Translations under genes and position numbers: made by a program
In this document: positions 43,001 through 57,900 of the stretch, in pieces
Layout: every line of letters begins with the position of its first letter
Position numbering within the stretch: position 1 is the first letter of the stretch
The notes under the pieces: model-generated
What the model saw: only the letters and a program-made list of their open reading frames with translations
Databases searched by the model: none
What the model was told of the DNA's origin: nothing
NCBI GenBank assembly: GCA_018697195.1
Contig: CM031858.1
Span: 132,321,241-132,385,240 of the forward strand
DNA: 64,000 nt
Direction: 5' to 3'
Source of the DNA: Certhia americana
Lineage: Eukaryota; Chordata; Aves; Passeriformes; Certhiidae

Positions 43001-46000
43001 GAGGCTGCCAGGGGTGACAGCCTGTCCTGGGAAGAAGAAGGGTGGTGGCTGTCCAGAGGGTTCTTTGGTGAAAATAAAGTCAGCTCAGTTTAGGCAGTAG
43101 GGCTGGATCTTCTCAGCCCTTCTCCAATTCTCCAAACATGTTCTATTCCCTGTGACCAGGATTTAGGGAACTTTTGAGAAAAAATATTTCTAGGGCATAT
43201 TTATGAAGGGAAGAACAAAACGTTGCTTCCATCCCTATACCACTACATAAACACTGCTTATTTTATAGGCCAACAACCTTGAAGCAAAACAAGGAGAATG
43301 ACCATCTTCCTGACAAACAGACAAAGGGAAAACTCAGTTAACAGAACCCACATGCACTCTGGATCCCTTTTGTACTTATGGTTTGCATGGATAATTGGTG
43401 GCCGGGTCTCTAGTTTGATTTCAAGAGACAATAAAAGTTCAACTGAACGAATGTACACAACTTGTATGTTGGCAATCCCAAAAAGTTCACTGCTCTTCAA
43501 GAGGAAAAAAAATGGCAAACATCTGATGAAATGTATTATTACAAAGGTTTAAAAAGTTTAAATTTGATATTATCTCAGTGCTGTGAGATTAAAATACAAT
43601 TCTAAATGAAACAGATACTGTGAGATATGATTAAACCTGCCCACACTGCTGCATACTTCACATTCCCTTTTGTGTCTGCACGTAATCCACTTGCAATAAT
43701 AAATAAACTACCAGATGCTGGAATGAACAGCTTGTCCAAATAAGTCCACTGCATGCAAAATACAGATAAAAGTGAATTAAAGGTACAATATTAGTTTGAG
43801 GAGTGTTAATAGAGCTCCAAAGCCCAGGACAAGAGACCTTTATTTTTAAATATGACCTCTCCAGACATAAAGGGAGAGAAATTTACCTTGAACATCCAGC
43901 AGGGAGCTAAATTCAGGAGTAATGTGAGCAATCAGTCCATTGTAACCAGTACAGTAATGATTGCTTTTAACAGCATTACATTTGGGCCTCACACTGTCAA
44001 CAAGGAAATTGTGAAGAATGTGCAAGGTAAATGAAAAAGACTGTGAAACTGCAGACACAAGAGATGTGGTAAATTTCACCTGCCTTCCACATCCTGGTTG
44101 TCTTTTGCTGGTCTTTGTGTGAAAGATCTTTAGTTATGTCCTTTATCTATAGTTGAACAAAAGATTTTTTTTTTGTATTTTTTTAATTTCTTTTAATATT
44201 CTTGGGTTTTGGTTAGGCTTTTAATGATTAAGACTCCAGTGGTAGAATAGTTCACATCTTCTTATGAATTTTATGTCTGTTTCACAACAGAATGCTGTCC
44301 TTTCTTCAGCTATAAATGAGCATGTGCTCATTAAGACTGGGGAATTAAAGAAGAAAAGAGACAATAGCAGTCAAACTGTGCACTCCACTGGTGGTGGAGT
44401 TTACTTTACCCATAATGTTCTGACGGACCACTTGTGTGAGGGATAAATTTTGGGTTTGATTTTTTTTTTTTATAGTATGAAATGGTTTTAGTTCCTTTGT
44501 ACAGCTGTATCAGAAATACAGACTTGATCCTGCAACTTCTTTGTAGCTAAATTACACCTCAAACAAAGGGCAGGTCTCCTGCATGAGGACTACATAGCAT
44601 GCCCACACTGTTTTGTCACTGTGAAATATGAAGCCAGTGGAGAATGTCATATGGTTTCACTTCTTCTAAAATACTTTCTTCAAAGAATCTTTTCATCCTC
44701 TGAATTTTCAATAAGAAAGAGAAAAGAGCAATTGTACATAAATGCAGTTAGGAAAAGACTAAAAGCTCATTAGAAGTATGTATTTCCTGTAAACAGTTTA
44801 TTTGAGTTGAAGACAGCATTTTCTCAACTACTTGAGCTAATCTCCCTGCCAACACAGTGCAGCAGGTGCAAAAAGAGGCATGAGTTAGCTTCCAGACCTG
44901 GAAGAAGCTTAGTCTTATTATTCGGTCTTCTGCTAGGGCTTGTAAAGGAGGCAGAGTTCAGCTAAAAAGGGCAGAGGGTTAGGTTGGGTTTTTTTTAATA
45001 AACATAATCATTATTAAAATCACAGTTTCTCTTATTAAAACCTATACTTTTGAGATTGCTTAGTGCTCTGAATCAATGGAAAAGATTCAGTTTATATGCA
45101 GTTCTGACAACACTTCTGACAACCTTCATGATGTTATAAAGATGATAGAAAACAAGTTTTATGAATCAATGCAGTTGCATATGTGTCTGCTTGGTGGAAC
45201 TGTGAAGTTTCTTTCTTCTATGACATTCACATGTCTGTCACATGTCAGAGCTGTTGTGGAAGTGCAAAACACCAAGTCTTTACATCTGTCACCAGCAGGA
45301 TGATCCCCCTACATGGATCACAGCCACAGAGGCACTCATAAAAGGCAGATGTTAGCTCTGCCCATTCCTCAGTTTTTCTAATGAACCACAGGAGTGAAAG
45401 GCTCCTCACTCCCAGCTTTCTGGCAACTTTCTGAAGTAACCAATTGGAGCAAGGCTTGTAGCAGTTAACCTCCCCACTCAGAAGAGCTTTGCAAGTCCTG
45501 AAGTCGATTCTGCAGGCACTGCAGGTGCAGATGGGGGAATGCAGACAGTGTAAGAGAAACAATTATGGAATGGGAAACTCACTCATTTGCTTGTGTTTTG
45601 GTCCCCTTGGGCAAATCCTTTACACAAAGCAGTATTTCTTCAGCGTGCAACTGTATGGCTAAGGCAAAATGGCATAGGGAGAGTGTAGCACTACAGCAAA
45701 AATTAGGTCATTCTCCTGGCAGCCTGGATGGCAGCAGAGCTAACACCAGCTCCTTCAGATTTAGGATCTAACAATAATACTGGCAGCTAAACTAAGCCTT
45801 CAGATGAACTGCCTTCACACGTATCAAGATAAATGTTTCAACCTGTACATGCTGAAGCATCTCTTTCAACTTAAACTGAAAGTAAGCTGTGGGCTGCTTT
45901 TCCTCTGAACCTTTTTATCCCAATGGTAAATTATGAGCCAAACAAAAAACAATGACAGTATGTGTTGCTGTTGTTAAAACGTTACCTTTGCTTGTCCCTC

Positions 46001-49000
46001 CGCCCCACGGGGTTCATCTGCCAGGAACAATGGCAGCCATTGTTTTTCTAATCTCTTCTGGACGCATTGCTGAACTTCTAGCAGAGCTGCTGTTGAAAGT
46101 TGATCATGAAGGCTTTGTCTCCTTCCTTCACCTGAATGCATTAGCTAAGCAATCCAAATACAATAACACATGACATAAACTTTTGTGTATACCAAAAGTC
46201 CTTTATCTCTCTACATCCTTGATTTAGCAAAGCATGAGCTTAACTGTAAGCAAAGCACTTAATGCATGCTTACCCAAGGCTCACATGTACTTTTCATAAA
46301 AGGGAACAGATTACATTTGTCCCTACCTATAATAGGATACAGACTCTGGGAAATAATGCCCCAGCTTGACCAAGTAAATTGCCTAAGTATCAAGATATGT
46401 CAGAGTACCACAGCTCAGACTTGCTGTCTGTGGCTTTACTGACATACTAAAATAGAAAGCTGGAACAAGCCACTGTGCCTGAAAGCCATTTTTACACTTT
46501 TTCTGAGCTGTCTTGTGCATGCTCTGGCTGTGGCCTCAGATCACTGTTTAAGAGAGATGTTCTGTAAGAGGTAGGGAGGAAAAGCCTGAACAGGAAGAAA
46601 GAGACCTACTATACAACCAGAATAGAACCAGATTTCTGGCCAAAAATATAGGTAAGATTTGAGTAGATAGCTTGGGGAAAAGCTGGAGCAAACCCACTTG
46701 TGGATTTTTATCTCAGTCACAGTTACAGTGATTGTTCTTTATGAATGTCTCTGTAACTGCTACCTCTTCTTGTTGTTCTCTGGTAGCTGGGCTCTTGGGT
46801 CCAAAGAAGTACTTGTTGTTTAAGTACTTGGTTTTAATGTCTTTAGATTTTTCATCACTTTTTTCTTTATCCTTGTGGAGTGTCTTTCTGAAATCTTCAA
46901 TATCTAGCCAGCACATGAGATCCATGCTACAAACAAATTTAAACAGAATGTTATTTCAATATTGAGTTAATTTCATCAACATTCTAGGGAGTTATTAGTT
47001 TAACCACAACCCACCAAAGTATTCAAGACCTAAATAGCAGGTCAGATTGGGCTGAAATTTTATGCCATTTTTCTCTGCTAGTACCATCTGCTGAGACCAT
47101 GGCACTTGCTGAACAGGCAGAGCAAACATACATCTTAGAGATCTCACTTAGGGTCCCATCCAGGGGTACCCTGCAAGGGGTAACTTCCTCAATATGCCAC
47201 TGCTAAATTCAGCAGGGACTGTGAACCAGAACCATAGTGTGGAGAAAATGAATGAATTAATGAAACACAGAGATAATGAAGAATGAAACAGATGGGAATT
47301 TGAATCAGTACTGAGGCTGCAAGCCACTGAGAGACGAGTTGACGCCTCCTGCTCTGCCTCCTTGTTGTATCGCCTGAGAAAGGGGCAGGGAAGACAGCTG
47401 GGAACATCAGCCCAATAAATCACCCCCTTCCTGCCCTGTGTGAAGAACTAGAGTTAAAGCCAGTCTGCAGTGAAGCAGATAAAAACAATTAATGGCAAAA
47501 TTTCTTTCTAGAGCTTTTGTGGGCTGCTTTCTCATAAATTACCAATTCTACTACTTATTTCATTAGTCATAGTCAGTGACAAATCATTTCAATTATGCAA
47601 TTCTCGATCTATATACTGTTCATAATATTTGAGTGTACACTATAAATTAAAGTTTATTTTCACAGAATCATAGAATTGTTTTGCTCTTTTAACCAGACAA
47701 CAGAATAAATGACATATCTACAGTTTCAGTTAAATTTATTTCACTGTTTTCTGACAGTATAAGCTGAAGTTCTATGAGCATTTTAGTGAGTACATTCATT
47801 GTATTTGCAGCAGGAAATATGAAACATTGAATTCGGACCAATCTCTTTTGTTTTTCCATTTGGTTAGTAACTGGCTTTTTCAAAACATTAATTTATGAGT
47901 AAAATATTCAAAAACATCTGACTGATTTAAGAACAGTTGTTCTCCTCTCAAAAGTCTTTTGAGACCCTTACAGAACCCTAAGTTCTATTGAGATTGAAAT
48001 TCTTTCATTTACTAGTTCGTCACAATATGAGTAAGTTCACCCAAATATAAGTGATCCAAATTACTGTGATTTATGGAGTAAATAAATAAATAAAAAGTAA
48101 TCTTTTTACAAAAGTAAAATATATAATCTTCAAATGTGTCAGATAAGCTGTTTAGTGGCCATTTAGATAAGGCTTATCCTAGCATACTGGATCAGCAGCA
48201 CATCCATAGTCCATTAGCCTGGTGAGACTAACAAGTGGTACTTCACTAACCCAAAGTAACAAAAATTGTCCTGCAATTGTGTGAATATAGTCTATATATT
48301 TAACAAAATACTAATTCATGGAGTTTTGTCCAGTTTCTTACCAGAATTTGTGCACAGGTACTCAGCACCCTGTCCTTCCTGAAACTTGGATTATTTGCAA
48401 TTGAACATTATCAGAACCATAAGTTTTGATGAAAAGGCAAAAAAGGTTGTTTTTTTCCCGAAATTTTCCAGACTGCATTAGTTCTAGGATCCCTTCAGCT
48501 TATAGTACCATTAAGCACCTGTATTGTCGCGTGCCAGCTGGACTCCAGAGCAACTAGTCTGGACCCAGCACTGAAACAGTTTCATTAGACTTTTTCAGAT
48601 GTTTTTCTACATTATGAAGGTTTACAAAAATGAAAAAAAGAACAAAAAAAAAAAGCTCCATAAATTAAACATTTCTCTGCCTGGCTCTACCACTTAAGAT
48701 AGGACTTGTCTGTGATTAACAAAGAAGCAGGAAATACCAGAGGCAATTCAGTTTACCTATCCATGACCTGTCATCTGCTGATTCCTATTATTTCCCCAGT
48801 TAGAGAGAAACTCAAGACGTGGTCTCTGAACTGCAATGTGTAAAGGGGGTGTGCAAGACCATTTGTTGAAGGATGGGAAGAAAATACTAAAACTTTAGTA
48901 GCACATGTATATAATTTATGTATATATATATATATATATATATATACAAACTAGGGTTCCATGCTCAAAAAATTTTACTGATGAGATGCATAAGCAAAAA

Positions 49001-51869
49001 GTTTGAATACCACTGCTCTAGACAACTAACTCAGAAGTCACCTGACTATAGGCAGCTACGCCATAAGAATTCCCATCTGAATTAATTATCTGCAGTCCTT
49101 TTGTAGTCAGTAATCTTAGGAATGATCCATCCAAATTTGTTTTAGATGTTACCTTCAGAATTAGGAATATTGTGTCCAGAAGCGTATATTTCTCTCTCTG
49201 AATGCAAAAGGAACCTATGTGATGATAAGCAGAAGTGATGACATTGAGTCTTGGCCAGAGGAGTTTTGTGCTAGATGCCCTTTTCTGAGAACTTTTGAAA
49301 AAACTGACCAATATCCAATGTAAAGCTATAGCAGTGCTTGATTAGAAGCAACAGCCAATATGCTAAACATCAATCATGGGAAGGAAGGAAAAGTGACAAT
49401 TTAAAGGAAGGAAGTGACAATTTAAAGACAAAAGAAAAAGTGACAGCTTCTGTTTAGCTCTAATTTTTAAAACAAGCAGGCTTGCTTTTTCAAAGACCCT
49501 GCCTAAGATTGTATCTGCTACAAGCTTGTACTTAAATATGTTCAGCAAACACAAAACTGTGGTTGCTGTCACACGGTGAGAATAACATGCCTGTTTTCTA
49601 TTTGTACATTTTTATAATAACCAGCTTTAATTTTTAAAATGTACTAAATTGAATCTGTACTAAAAATGAGAAAATTTTACTCATTATAGGCTAATTTTTC
49701 TACTCAAGGGTTTGCCACTAATCAAAGCAGAAACTGAAAGCAGAACTGTAATGCAAATATGTTTTGACAGGAGAATTTTTACCCCGAACATGTTAATACA
49801 ATTCAGTTATCTAAACAATGTGTCTGTGTACTTCAAAAATATGCAAAAACATTTTTTTAAAGACTAAAATCTGTCAACACTTAGATAGTCAAGATTATTA
49901 GCAAATATTTCTTCTGAACTTAGAAACAGGTACAATAATGATAACGAAGAAACATACCTAGCAGAATGCTTATTAAGAAAAGCCCGGAACTGTTCTAACT
50001 TCTCCTTGTCATGGATCAGGTCAGATAGACTAGGACCTGCCAATTCTTTGGGAGCTTTATCCAAGTGCTGATCTTCTTTGAGAGCCCCTGTGTCAGCAAC
50101 AGTACTCTGAGGGGAGAAATTATTTTGCTTGAATAACAGTTTTTTTCACCTCTGTATTTTCCTCAGTCTGTTAATCCTTGCATTAGATAACCTGTCTCTG
50201 TAAAATAGCTTTTTAATCACTGAGAAAATAAATTGAGTTAAGGCTCCAGCTCCTAGTAAGCTTTGCTTTCATGTTTGCTTTAAACATATCAGTGTCTACA
50301 GGTTACATAATAAAAAAATCCAATATGTACCTGTTATTCACTTGAAATGGAGGAATTTACTCAAGAGTAGGGACCCAAAATACATTCCACAGGTCTGATG
50401 TTGATTGAACTGACAGAAGACCTGTGTATCTAATTAACACAATGGCTGTCAATCAGTCCACAGAATGAATGGTAGAAATCAGGTTATTTGCCTCTCCAAA
50501 CTAGCATGTGGTCAGCCTGTCATTGCTGATACTCAAAAGTGTGAACCCTCTCTGACAGCGAAAGGGTTTGGTTTTGTTAGTAGGTACTTGACTTACCTCA
50601 TCCTTCTTGGAACTACTCACTTCATCCAAAGCCTGGAGCTTTCTAAAGTACACGGAATCCAGCTGTTGAGTTTCTTCCACCAACTCCACCTAATAAAAAT
50701 AATGTCTTGTATCACCCCTACAGTACACGTTATAGAAAGATGAAGAACTACATTGGCACTTTGCCAGTGACAGTGGATAGAAAAGAATACATTTTCCAGT
50801 AATGAGACTGATGTTTAGAAGAGACAAAAAGTCACATTCTTATGACAAACAATTCTATCAAATGCTCTGTTAGAACAAACTTTTCCCATCTGTGTACAAT
50901 CAGATGCAGATTTCTATGGAATACTATTAAATAACCTAACTATGACTTTAAGCAAATAAAAAAATACATTTTTGATTTTAAAAATTGCTAAATTCTAATG
51001 TGTACATAATATATCATGTATATTGTGCATATATTATATTGTGTATATTGGGTCATACATACCTGATTGCCTATACTAGCAAATTGTATGTCAAACTACC
51101 ACTGAGAAGCAGAAAAACAATTCTTAAAACTAGGACTCTCAATGGGAAATGTCAAGAAGACAAAGTGCCGCAGATTTGAAGAAACAAAAATTTAAGATGA
51201 CAAAGATGTTAAAATATCTAAACAATAAAGACGAAAGCTTTCTGACTTTCAGTCTTGTCCCCTTGCTTAAATTATTATCTGTGTGTGATTTGAATTCATG
51301 AAGCTGGCATTTTTTAACTTAATTAGAAACTGTACGTAACTAAGTTTTACCATGTAACTAAAGCAGTTCTTCATGTTATGTACAAACCATCAGTAACTGG
51401 GAAAGAGATATTTGGTGACCCTCCTGGCTGACTAAAACATTTGAATGCAGATTTTAGAATATTTAGCAAAATCAGAGCCAATGCCTTACACTGATCTGCA
51501 TGCCAATTACAAAGATTTGAAAGCTCTGGTTATCCTACACACATGTTTATGTGCCAGAGAGAGAAGAGAATGTTTAGGTTAATATTCATGTTACTTTCAT
51601 CTAAGTGTGAATACCACAATAATCACTGTGTTATCTGAATGTCTTCAAGCTCAATGTAACTTTATTCCATTGTTATAAAGTGCTTTGGGCTATTATTTCC
51701 CTTAAAAGAAAATATAGTTTAAAATTAAATAGTAAAATAATTAAGAACATTTTTCACGAAGTTTAAAGAGAAAGCAGATAGAGGCAGAATGAGAGTCAAT
51801 AGTAAAAAGAAACTCTCCTGACTTCATGTTTTATTTAAAGAAAAATGGTGCGTATATATATATATAAAA

Positions 51870-51916
<47 letters not shown>

Positions 51917-51926
51917 NNNNNNNNNN

Positions 51927-51984
<58 letters not shown>

Positions 51985-54900
51985 GGATGTAATGTGTCCC
52001 AGATAAACAATTTTGGACTCACCTAATTCTTGACAAAATATCTTGTTTCATTATGGGCCAAATATGTCCTGCTATAGAGTAGAACAAAGGGGAAGAGTCG
52101 AGCCAGGGACTGAACAAAATACAAAGCAGACGTTGTCTTTGTGCTTGGGAAGGAGTGTGCCTAACTATCAGCCTGCACCTAGTACAAAGAGACTCTAGTT
52201 CCTCCTAGAACAGGTCGTTTTATGTCTGTACTATAACTCTTCACAAACACTTGTATTGTGCAGTCAAAAGGCTTTAGCTGTTTTTTCGTGCTTGGATTAA
52301 GATCTTTGTGTTATTAGAGCACTGAGAAGTCTGCACGTAAATCCACTTGCAAAGTAACGCATCTTCTAAACTGAAAGGGCAATAGGTTAACTCACGGAGG
52401 TACAAACTGATACACATATTAACTGAAAGGAAAATTATATCTCTTCAATTTTTACTTTTCACTAGAAGCAGTGAAAACAGAGAGCTCAAAAGCAGACTCC
52501 TTTTGATGAAAAATCGATGTATAAGAACCCTCAGGCGTGCTGATGACTCGACTCAGTGAGGACTGGCAATAGACGCTAGACAACTCTTATAGATAGCACA
52601 CACAGAAAATATACAGTTACAAAAGACTAAAACTAGTCTGATAGAAAGTACATAAAATTTCAGATTCATTAAAAGTATCAATCAATTCCAAGGTGTACCA
52701 CGGGTCATAAAGAAATATAGCTGAAATAGTTTAGAAAAATAATTTATCCAAAAGGTTAGAAAAGACATTGAAAAGCAAAGAAAATATTTTGCAGATGTGT
52801 TTGGATTACCATATTTCATTTCACTAAGTTTCTCAAAGTTTTGAATTTTCTAAAGGATATTATGTTATCACAGGATGAGAGGGAAAGTCCCCTCGTGAAT
52901 TAAGTAGAAGGTAGAAAATCAAAACCAAAGAAATAAATAACTTTCATTATGGGGTGGAGTTCCTATTGGAGTCTCACAGGGACCTGCAATGAGGTTGTTT
53001 TTTAAACATTCAGAAACTATCTGGAAAAGGAGGTGAGTGAGAAGACAACAAAGTTTGCAAAATGATTACACAGTGCAAAAAATTAAATTGACTGTGAAAA
53101 GCTGCAGGATAGCAGGACACTTTAGCATCTGCGTGATAAAAGGCCAGCTGAATTCAACGATAATAAACATTAAGTCATTCCAGTGAGCTCCAGATTAGGG
53201 CTTTCCATTAGTAGTTATTAGTTGTGAAGGAAATCTTGGAATCATTGCAGATGGCTATTAGTTTACATTTTGCACATCCACTCAAAGTTCACCAGGAGTC
53301 AAAAGGCAATTAGAATGATAGGAACAATTAGGAACGGCCAAAGAGCACAACAGAAAACATGGCTCTGCCACTGGTAATCTTTAGTGCATCCAGATCTTGA
53401 GCATTGCTTGCATCTTATCAAAAGGATATAAACACATACAGATGGGGCAATAAGTGCAACAAAGATATGGAACACCTTCTGTAGGAGGAGAGGTCAAAGT
53501 GTCTTGACCAGGAGTTCTTGAGTTTCAAGGAGATCTAATTGAAGTGGGATATAATAGAAACTTGTGAAAGCGTAACAACATTGAGAATAGGACAAGATAA
53601 CAATTGTTCACATGTTCCTTATGACATACAGAACTAGGGCACCAGGTGAAATTATCAGGGAGGAGTTTGCAAACAAATCAAGATATGTGTTTTCTTCTCC
53701 TATTGTTAGACTAAACCATGAAACCCACTTCTCCGGTGAGGCTGAAGATATATCAATCAAGATACATATTACAGAAACCCATGGGGAAAAAAACCCTCAT
53801 CAAAGACTATAAAATCAAAAATGTAGATTAGACCTCTGTTCCTCTGTTGTTTGCCAAGTGCTGAATATGAGTGTACATTTCTTTTCTGTCCTTATACTCC
53901 ATTCTTAAATGTTTAATACTGGCTACCACCTAACAGGCTTAGAAGACCATTCTCAACTTTGATTTTAGGTATCTATTCATCTAGTTGTTCTTGCATGCAT
54001 GAACATGCAAGATTGCCTATACTAGCAAATTGTATGTCAAACTGTATGCATGCATGATAAAGAACCAAAAATATACTGTACTATAAAGCTTCTGCAAAAG
54101 GATTTCAAAATATTTTGCAGGGGGAAATGTTGGCATGTTATTACAAGCTGACAGAGGAATCAGCAGTAAGTGATGGTATTTCCTATAAATTGGACATGGT
54201 TCATCTGAGGTCATAGTGAAGAAAAACAGGAAAAAGAATTAACTTCCTGTCCTCTGACTCCTGATTCCCCTCTGTAAGTTTCTCCTTCCATATCCAAGGG
54301 AGAGATACTAAAGACTGAAATTAGAATCATATAATCATAGAGTATCCCAAGTTAGAAGAAACCTACAAGGATCACCAAGTCCAACTCCTGATCCTGCACA
54401 GCACTGCCCCTAAGAGTCACACCTTGTGCCTGAGAGCATTGTCCAAGCACTTCTTGAACTCTGTCAGGCTTAGTGCTTAGCCTGGGGAGCCTGTTCCAGT
54501 GCCCAGCCATCCTCTGGGTAAAGGAAGTTTTCCTAATATACAACCTAAACCTCCTCTGACACAACTTCAGGCCATTCCCTTGGGTCCTATCAGTGGGCAT
54601 CATAGAGAAGAGATTGGTGCCTGTAGATCACCTCAGTCTCTTCCTCTCCAGGCCAAACAAGTGACCTCAGGCCTCATAGGCTTCCCCTCAAGGCCCTTCA
54701 CCATCCTCAATTGCCCTCCTCTGGACACTTTCCAATAGCTTTATACCTTTCTCGTATTGTGGCACCCAGAAAGAGTTTGAACTACAGCTAGCAACTTGTA
54801 GGTAAGCTTACAAAAAACAGAGTCACAGAATCCACCACTGTCATCACCATTTCTTGTTATTTGTCGAAGGCGCAGTCAGGATTGCAGCCATCTCCTCTGA

Positions 54901-57900
54901 CCTCCGTGAGTATGCTCAATTCAAGCTTTCAGAACATTTGGGGATTAGAACTGACTACAACTCTGAGCCACTTTTTTAGAGGAGCAATCTAAAGAGTGTT
55001 TTGGGCAAATACAGCTGATTCACCATATTACATTTCCTCTATTCTAAGCAGTAGCTGCACTTAAATTCTAAACACCAGAAATATCCACTGTCACTGCACT
55101 GACACTCTAAAAAAACACCTATGTGCTTAAAAATACAGAGTGTTTGTGGGCAATCCATCATAAAAAATTACTTCTGATCAATGGTATGATTGCAGAAATA
55201 TGAAACTTCCCAAGTGCAAAGACAAGTTTTACCATAGCAAGACATGTTCCTCCCTAATTCATAGGCCAAGGAGTCTATGAAGCCCAAACCTTCCTTTCAG
55301 ATGAGAAATCTGCTCTCCACAAGAAGCTCAACCTATTCCCACATACCAGGATATAAAAGAGTAAGTAAAACATCTTGTAATACTTTTCCCTCCCTGAGTA
55401 TGAATACAACAGGATTGCATATGAATGCTCTTATGATTTGCTTCCCTGAAATAAGAATTTTTCATGGTGTCATCCAGATATTACCTTTCTATAACTGTCT
55501 TTGTCTGCTTCCACCATCTTCATCCATGGTTCCAGCAGAATAGTGAGGATATGTTCTTCTGCTAGGTCAAAAAGGTCCTCAAAAGCTGGGTCAATTTTGT
55601 GATAAATCATATTTTTCTTATTCTGATGAAGTCCAACATCCATATTGGCAGATGGAGCAATGTAAGTTGCATAAATGAACTATAATAAAACAGAAGAAAA
55701 CTGTACCTTAGCCATCATCCATTTCAATGGTTACATACCCTTGAGGGAGAGAATTAATGCGTATTTTCCCTCCACTGCATTGCTGTATGTTCAGAACTAG
55801 TATTTGTCCAAAATTCAGTTATTGACATAGTGGATCCCCCTGCCATTTTTACTCTTACTCGTTAAAAAGGTAAATGCAATTTTCACTTAGATATATCTGG
55901 CTGATACTTAAATTCAGATGACCACAATTATTACAGCAACTGCACTCTTCATGAAGTCACACTGTTGTTTTGCAGAATATATGCTGGGTTAATTAGTGAA
56001 GGCATCTTACTTCTTCTAAGATGTAAATTTGAGGTTAAAATTAAAAATTATACAATTCCGTTCTGTGTGGAGGTTCTCTAAGATAGTTTTTTGACAATGG
56101 TGAGACTCTTATTATAGCACAGGATCTGTGCATGAGATACCATTGCACAGCTACAGCCTAAGCCCTTACAAAAGCAAGAATCACAACATGCTTCTTATCT
56201 GAAGCAGAGTTTGCCATTCAACATGTACAAGGAGCAGAAAACTGAACCTGAAAGACTTTTTCTTCTCCCTAACATCTCATCCTTGAAGCACAGAGTAATG
56301 TTACTTATTTCTTCTTCTTTTTTTTCATACAGTCCCCTGTGTAAAACTCTTGTTTTCTAAATGTCCTGAAAATTATGATATGAAAATGAACATCGAAAAC
56401 TCAGAGTAAAACACTTATTTTCCAGGAATATCTTGAAAGAGGATATTCCAGAATAGATTTCTAAAACTTCATGATTCTGACTTCAGCTAGGAACACAAGT
56501 ATAAATAAGAGGCTGCCAAAATCCACTTCATATCCTTATAAATATTTTTTCTTCTTCATATGTGAATATCTAACTATATTTCAAATATACAGTCAGGGAC
56601 CAGATTAACACAAATTAGAATTTCTCTTTAGGATAGCATTGAAGAATCCATTTTTCATTATTTATTATCACACAGGTTTGACAATGAAGAATTCAGGATT
56701 CTGATAATTCTCCTTTTCCCTATGTTGCTAAAAATCCAGCTGTAACTAGCAGATGTCCAAAGCAATAGAAGAGAAGAAAATAATATGCTTACTCTGTGTT
56801 CAAGCAGTAATAAAGCACTAGTGTGCTTCAATTTCAAGCAAACGGGGAGAATGCTTGACAATTAAATAACAATGTTTCTGTTTTGTTTTAAATTAAATGT
56901 TGATTTATTAAACTCTTTCTTTCAAACAACTACAGTAATAAGAGAATATCCCCAATATTTTTGGGAAATATGAATATTTCCCCAAATATGAAACAAACCC
57001 TTTAGATTCTCCTGGTACTAGGTCACTGAGAAATATAGTGCTACAATTGCTGACATCCATCCCCCGGTTAGCTCTTGTTATGATTACTGTATTTTTTGTG
57101 TATGCAGGATTCTACACTCTTTCCACACTTCTACATTTTCACTGCAAACAAAGGTGGTTTGTGCCTACTGTGCCTATTGTTATTAGTGCAGTAACAACAT
57201 GCAGGTGCAAGGTGCAAGAGGAATAGAACATCCATAGGAAGAGTCTTACCTTAAAACAAGACCCCAATAATCCTAAATTAAGCCCTTCTCATTGAATCCC
57301 TAAGTACATTTAAATTTAACAGTTTTAATCAGATTCACAGTGATTTCAAAAGTTGAAAGTTACTTTGAAGATCCCTAACACTAGGAAAGTTTCAGTTATA
57401 TCATGTTAAGTCTGATCCAAAACATTTAATGTATAAAATTAGCCAAATTAGAAGGGACAAGTCCAATGATATCATTGAATATGCAAGTAAAAAGATGCAG
57501 TATCTTTAAAAATAGCCTTTTTAAAAGAGGTTAGCCAATTCAGTTGTCATTAGGACCACGTTGCTCTACCTGTTATGACTTAGTGCACAGGGGATCTCTA
57601 AATTTGTAAGCTTCAAAAAGTGGTCCTCGATATTTTAGCACAAATTAACCTGGTTCCTTAGATGAGTGATCATTTGAGCATAGTTTTAAGAATAAAATTA
57701 AAAATAAACACACCACTGGTTTCTTGGCTGGAATTCCCCTCCCCTATGATTTTGTACAAAATTGATTAACTTGAGAATATTTGCTACTCTTCTTTGGAGC
57801 TGGCAAAAAATATTAGCCTACCAAGTCAGAGATTGCTCAAACTATGAAATGTTGACTAAAAGCTATTGACAATCTGCTCATGTGAACACTGTTGTAATAT

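Larger units (their letters stand above)
46927..49957 (-). other. RGS22: RGS22 intron
   Basis: About 3 kb, AT-rich. It contains a possible CR1 end fragment (cacagaatcatagaat, about 47659-47674), a TA microsatellite at 48920-48946 and a roughly 21-bp imperfect duplication near 49382-49425. Confidence 0.7.
50690..55484 (-). other. RGS22: RGS22 intron rich in repeats
   Basis: About 4.8 kb. It contains a GATA microsatellite with a gap, an old CR1-like relic, a younger inverted CR1 and a 33-bp sequence present twice. Confidence 0.75.

Noticed and set aside
43258..43518. 86-codon minus-strand ORF in an RGS22 intron
   Set aside because: No convincing acceptor and donor pair and no similarity to the expected missing segment.
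46132..46133. Downstream AG as acceptor of the RGS22 exon at 45986
   Set aside because: It would break the reading phase; the AG before 46144 keeps phase and gives the expected MHSG start.
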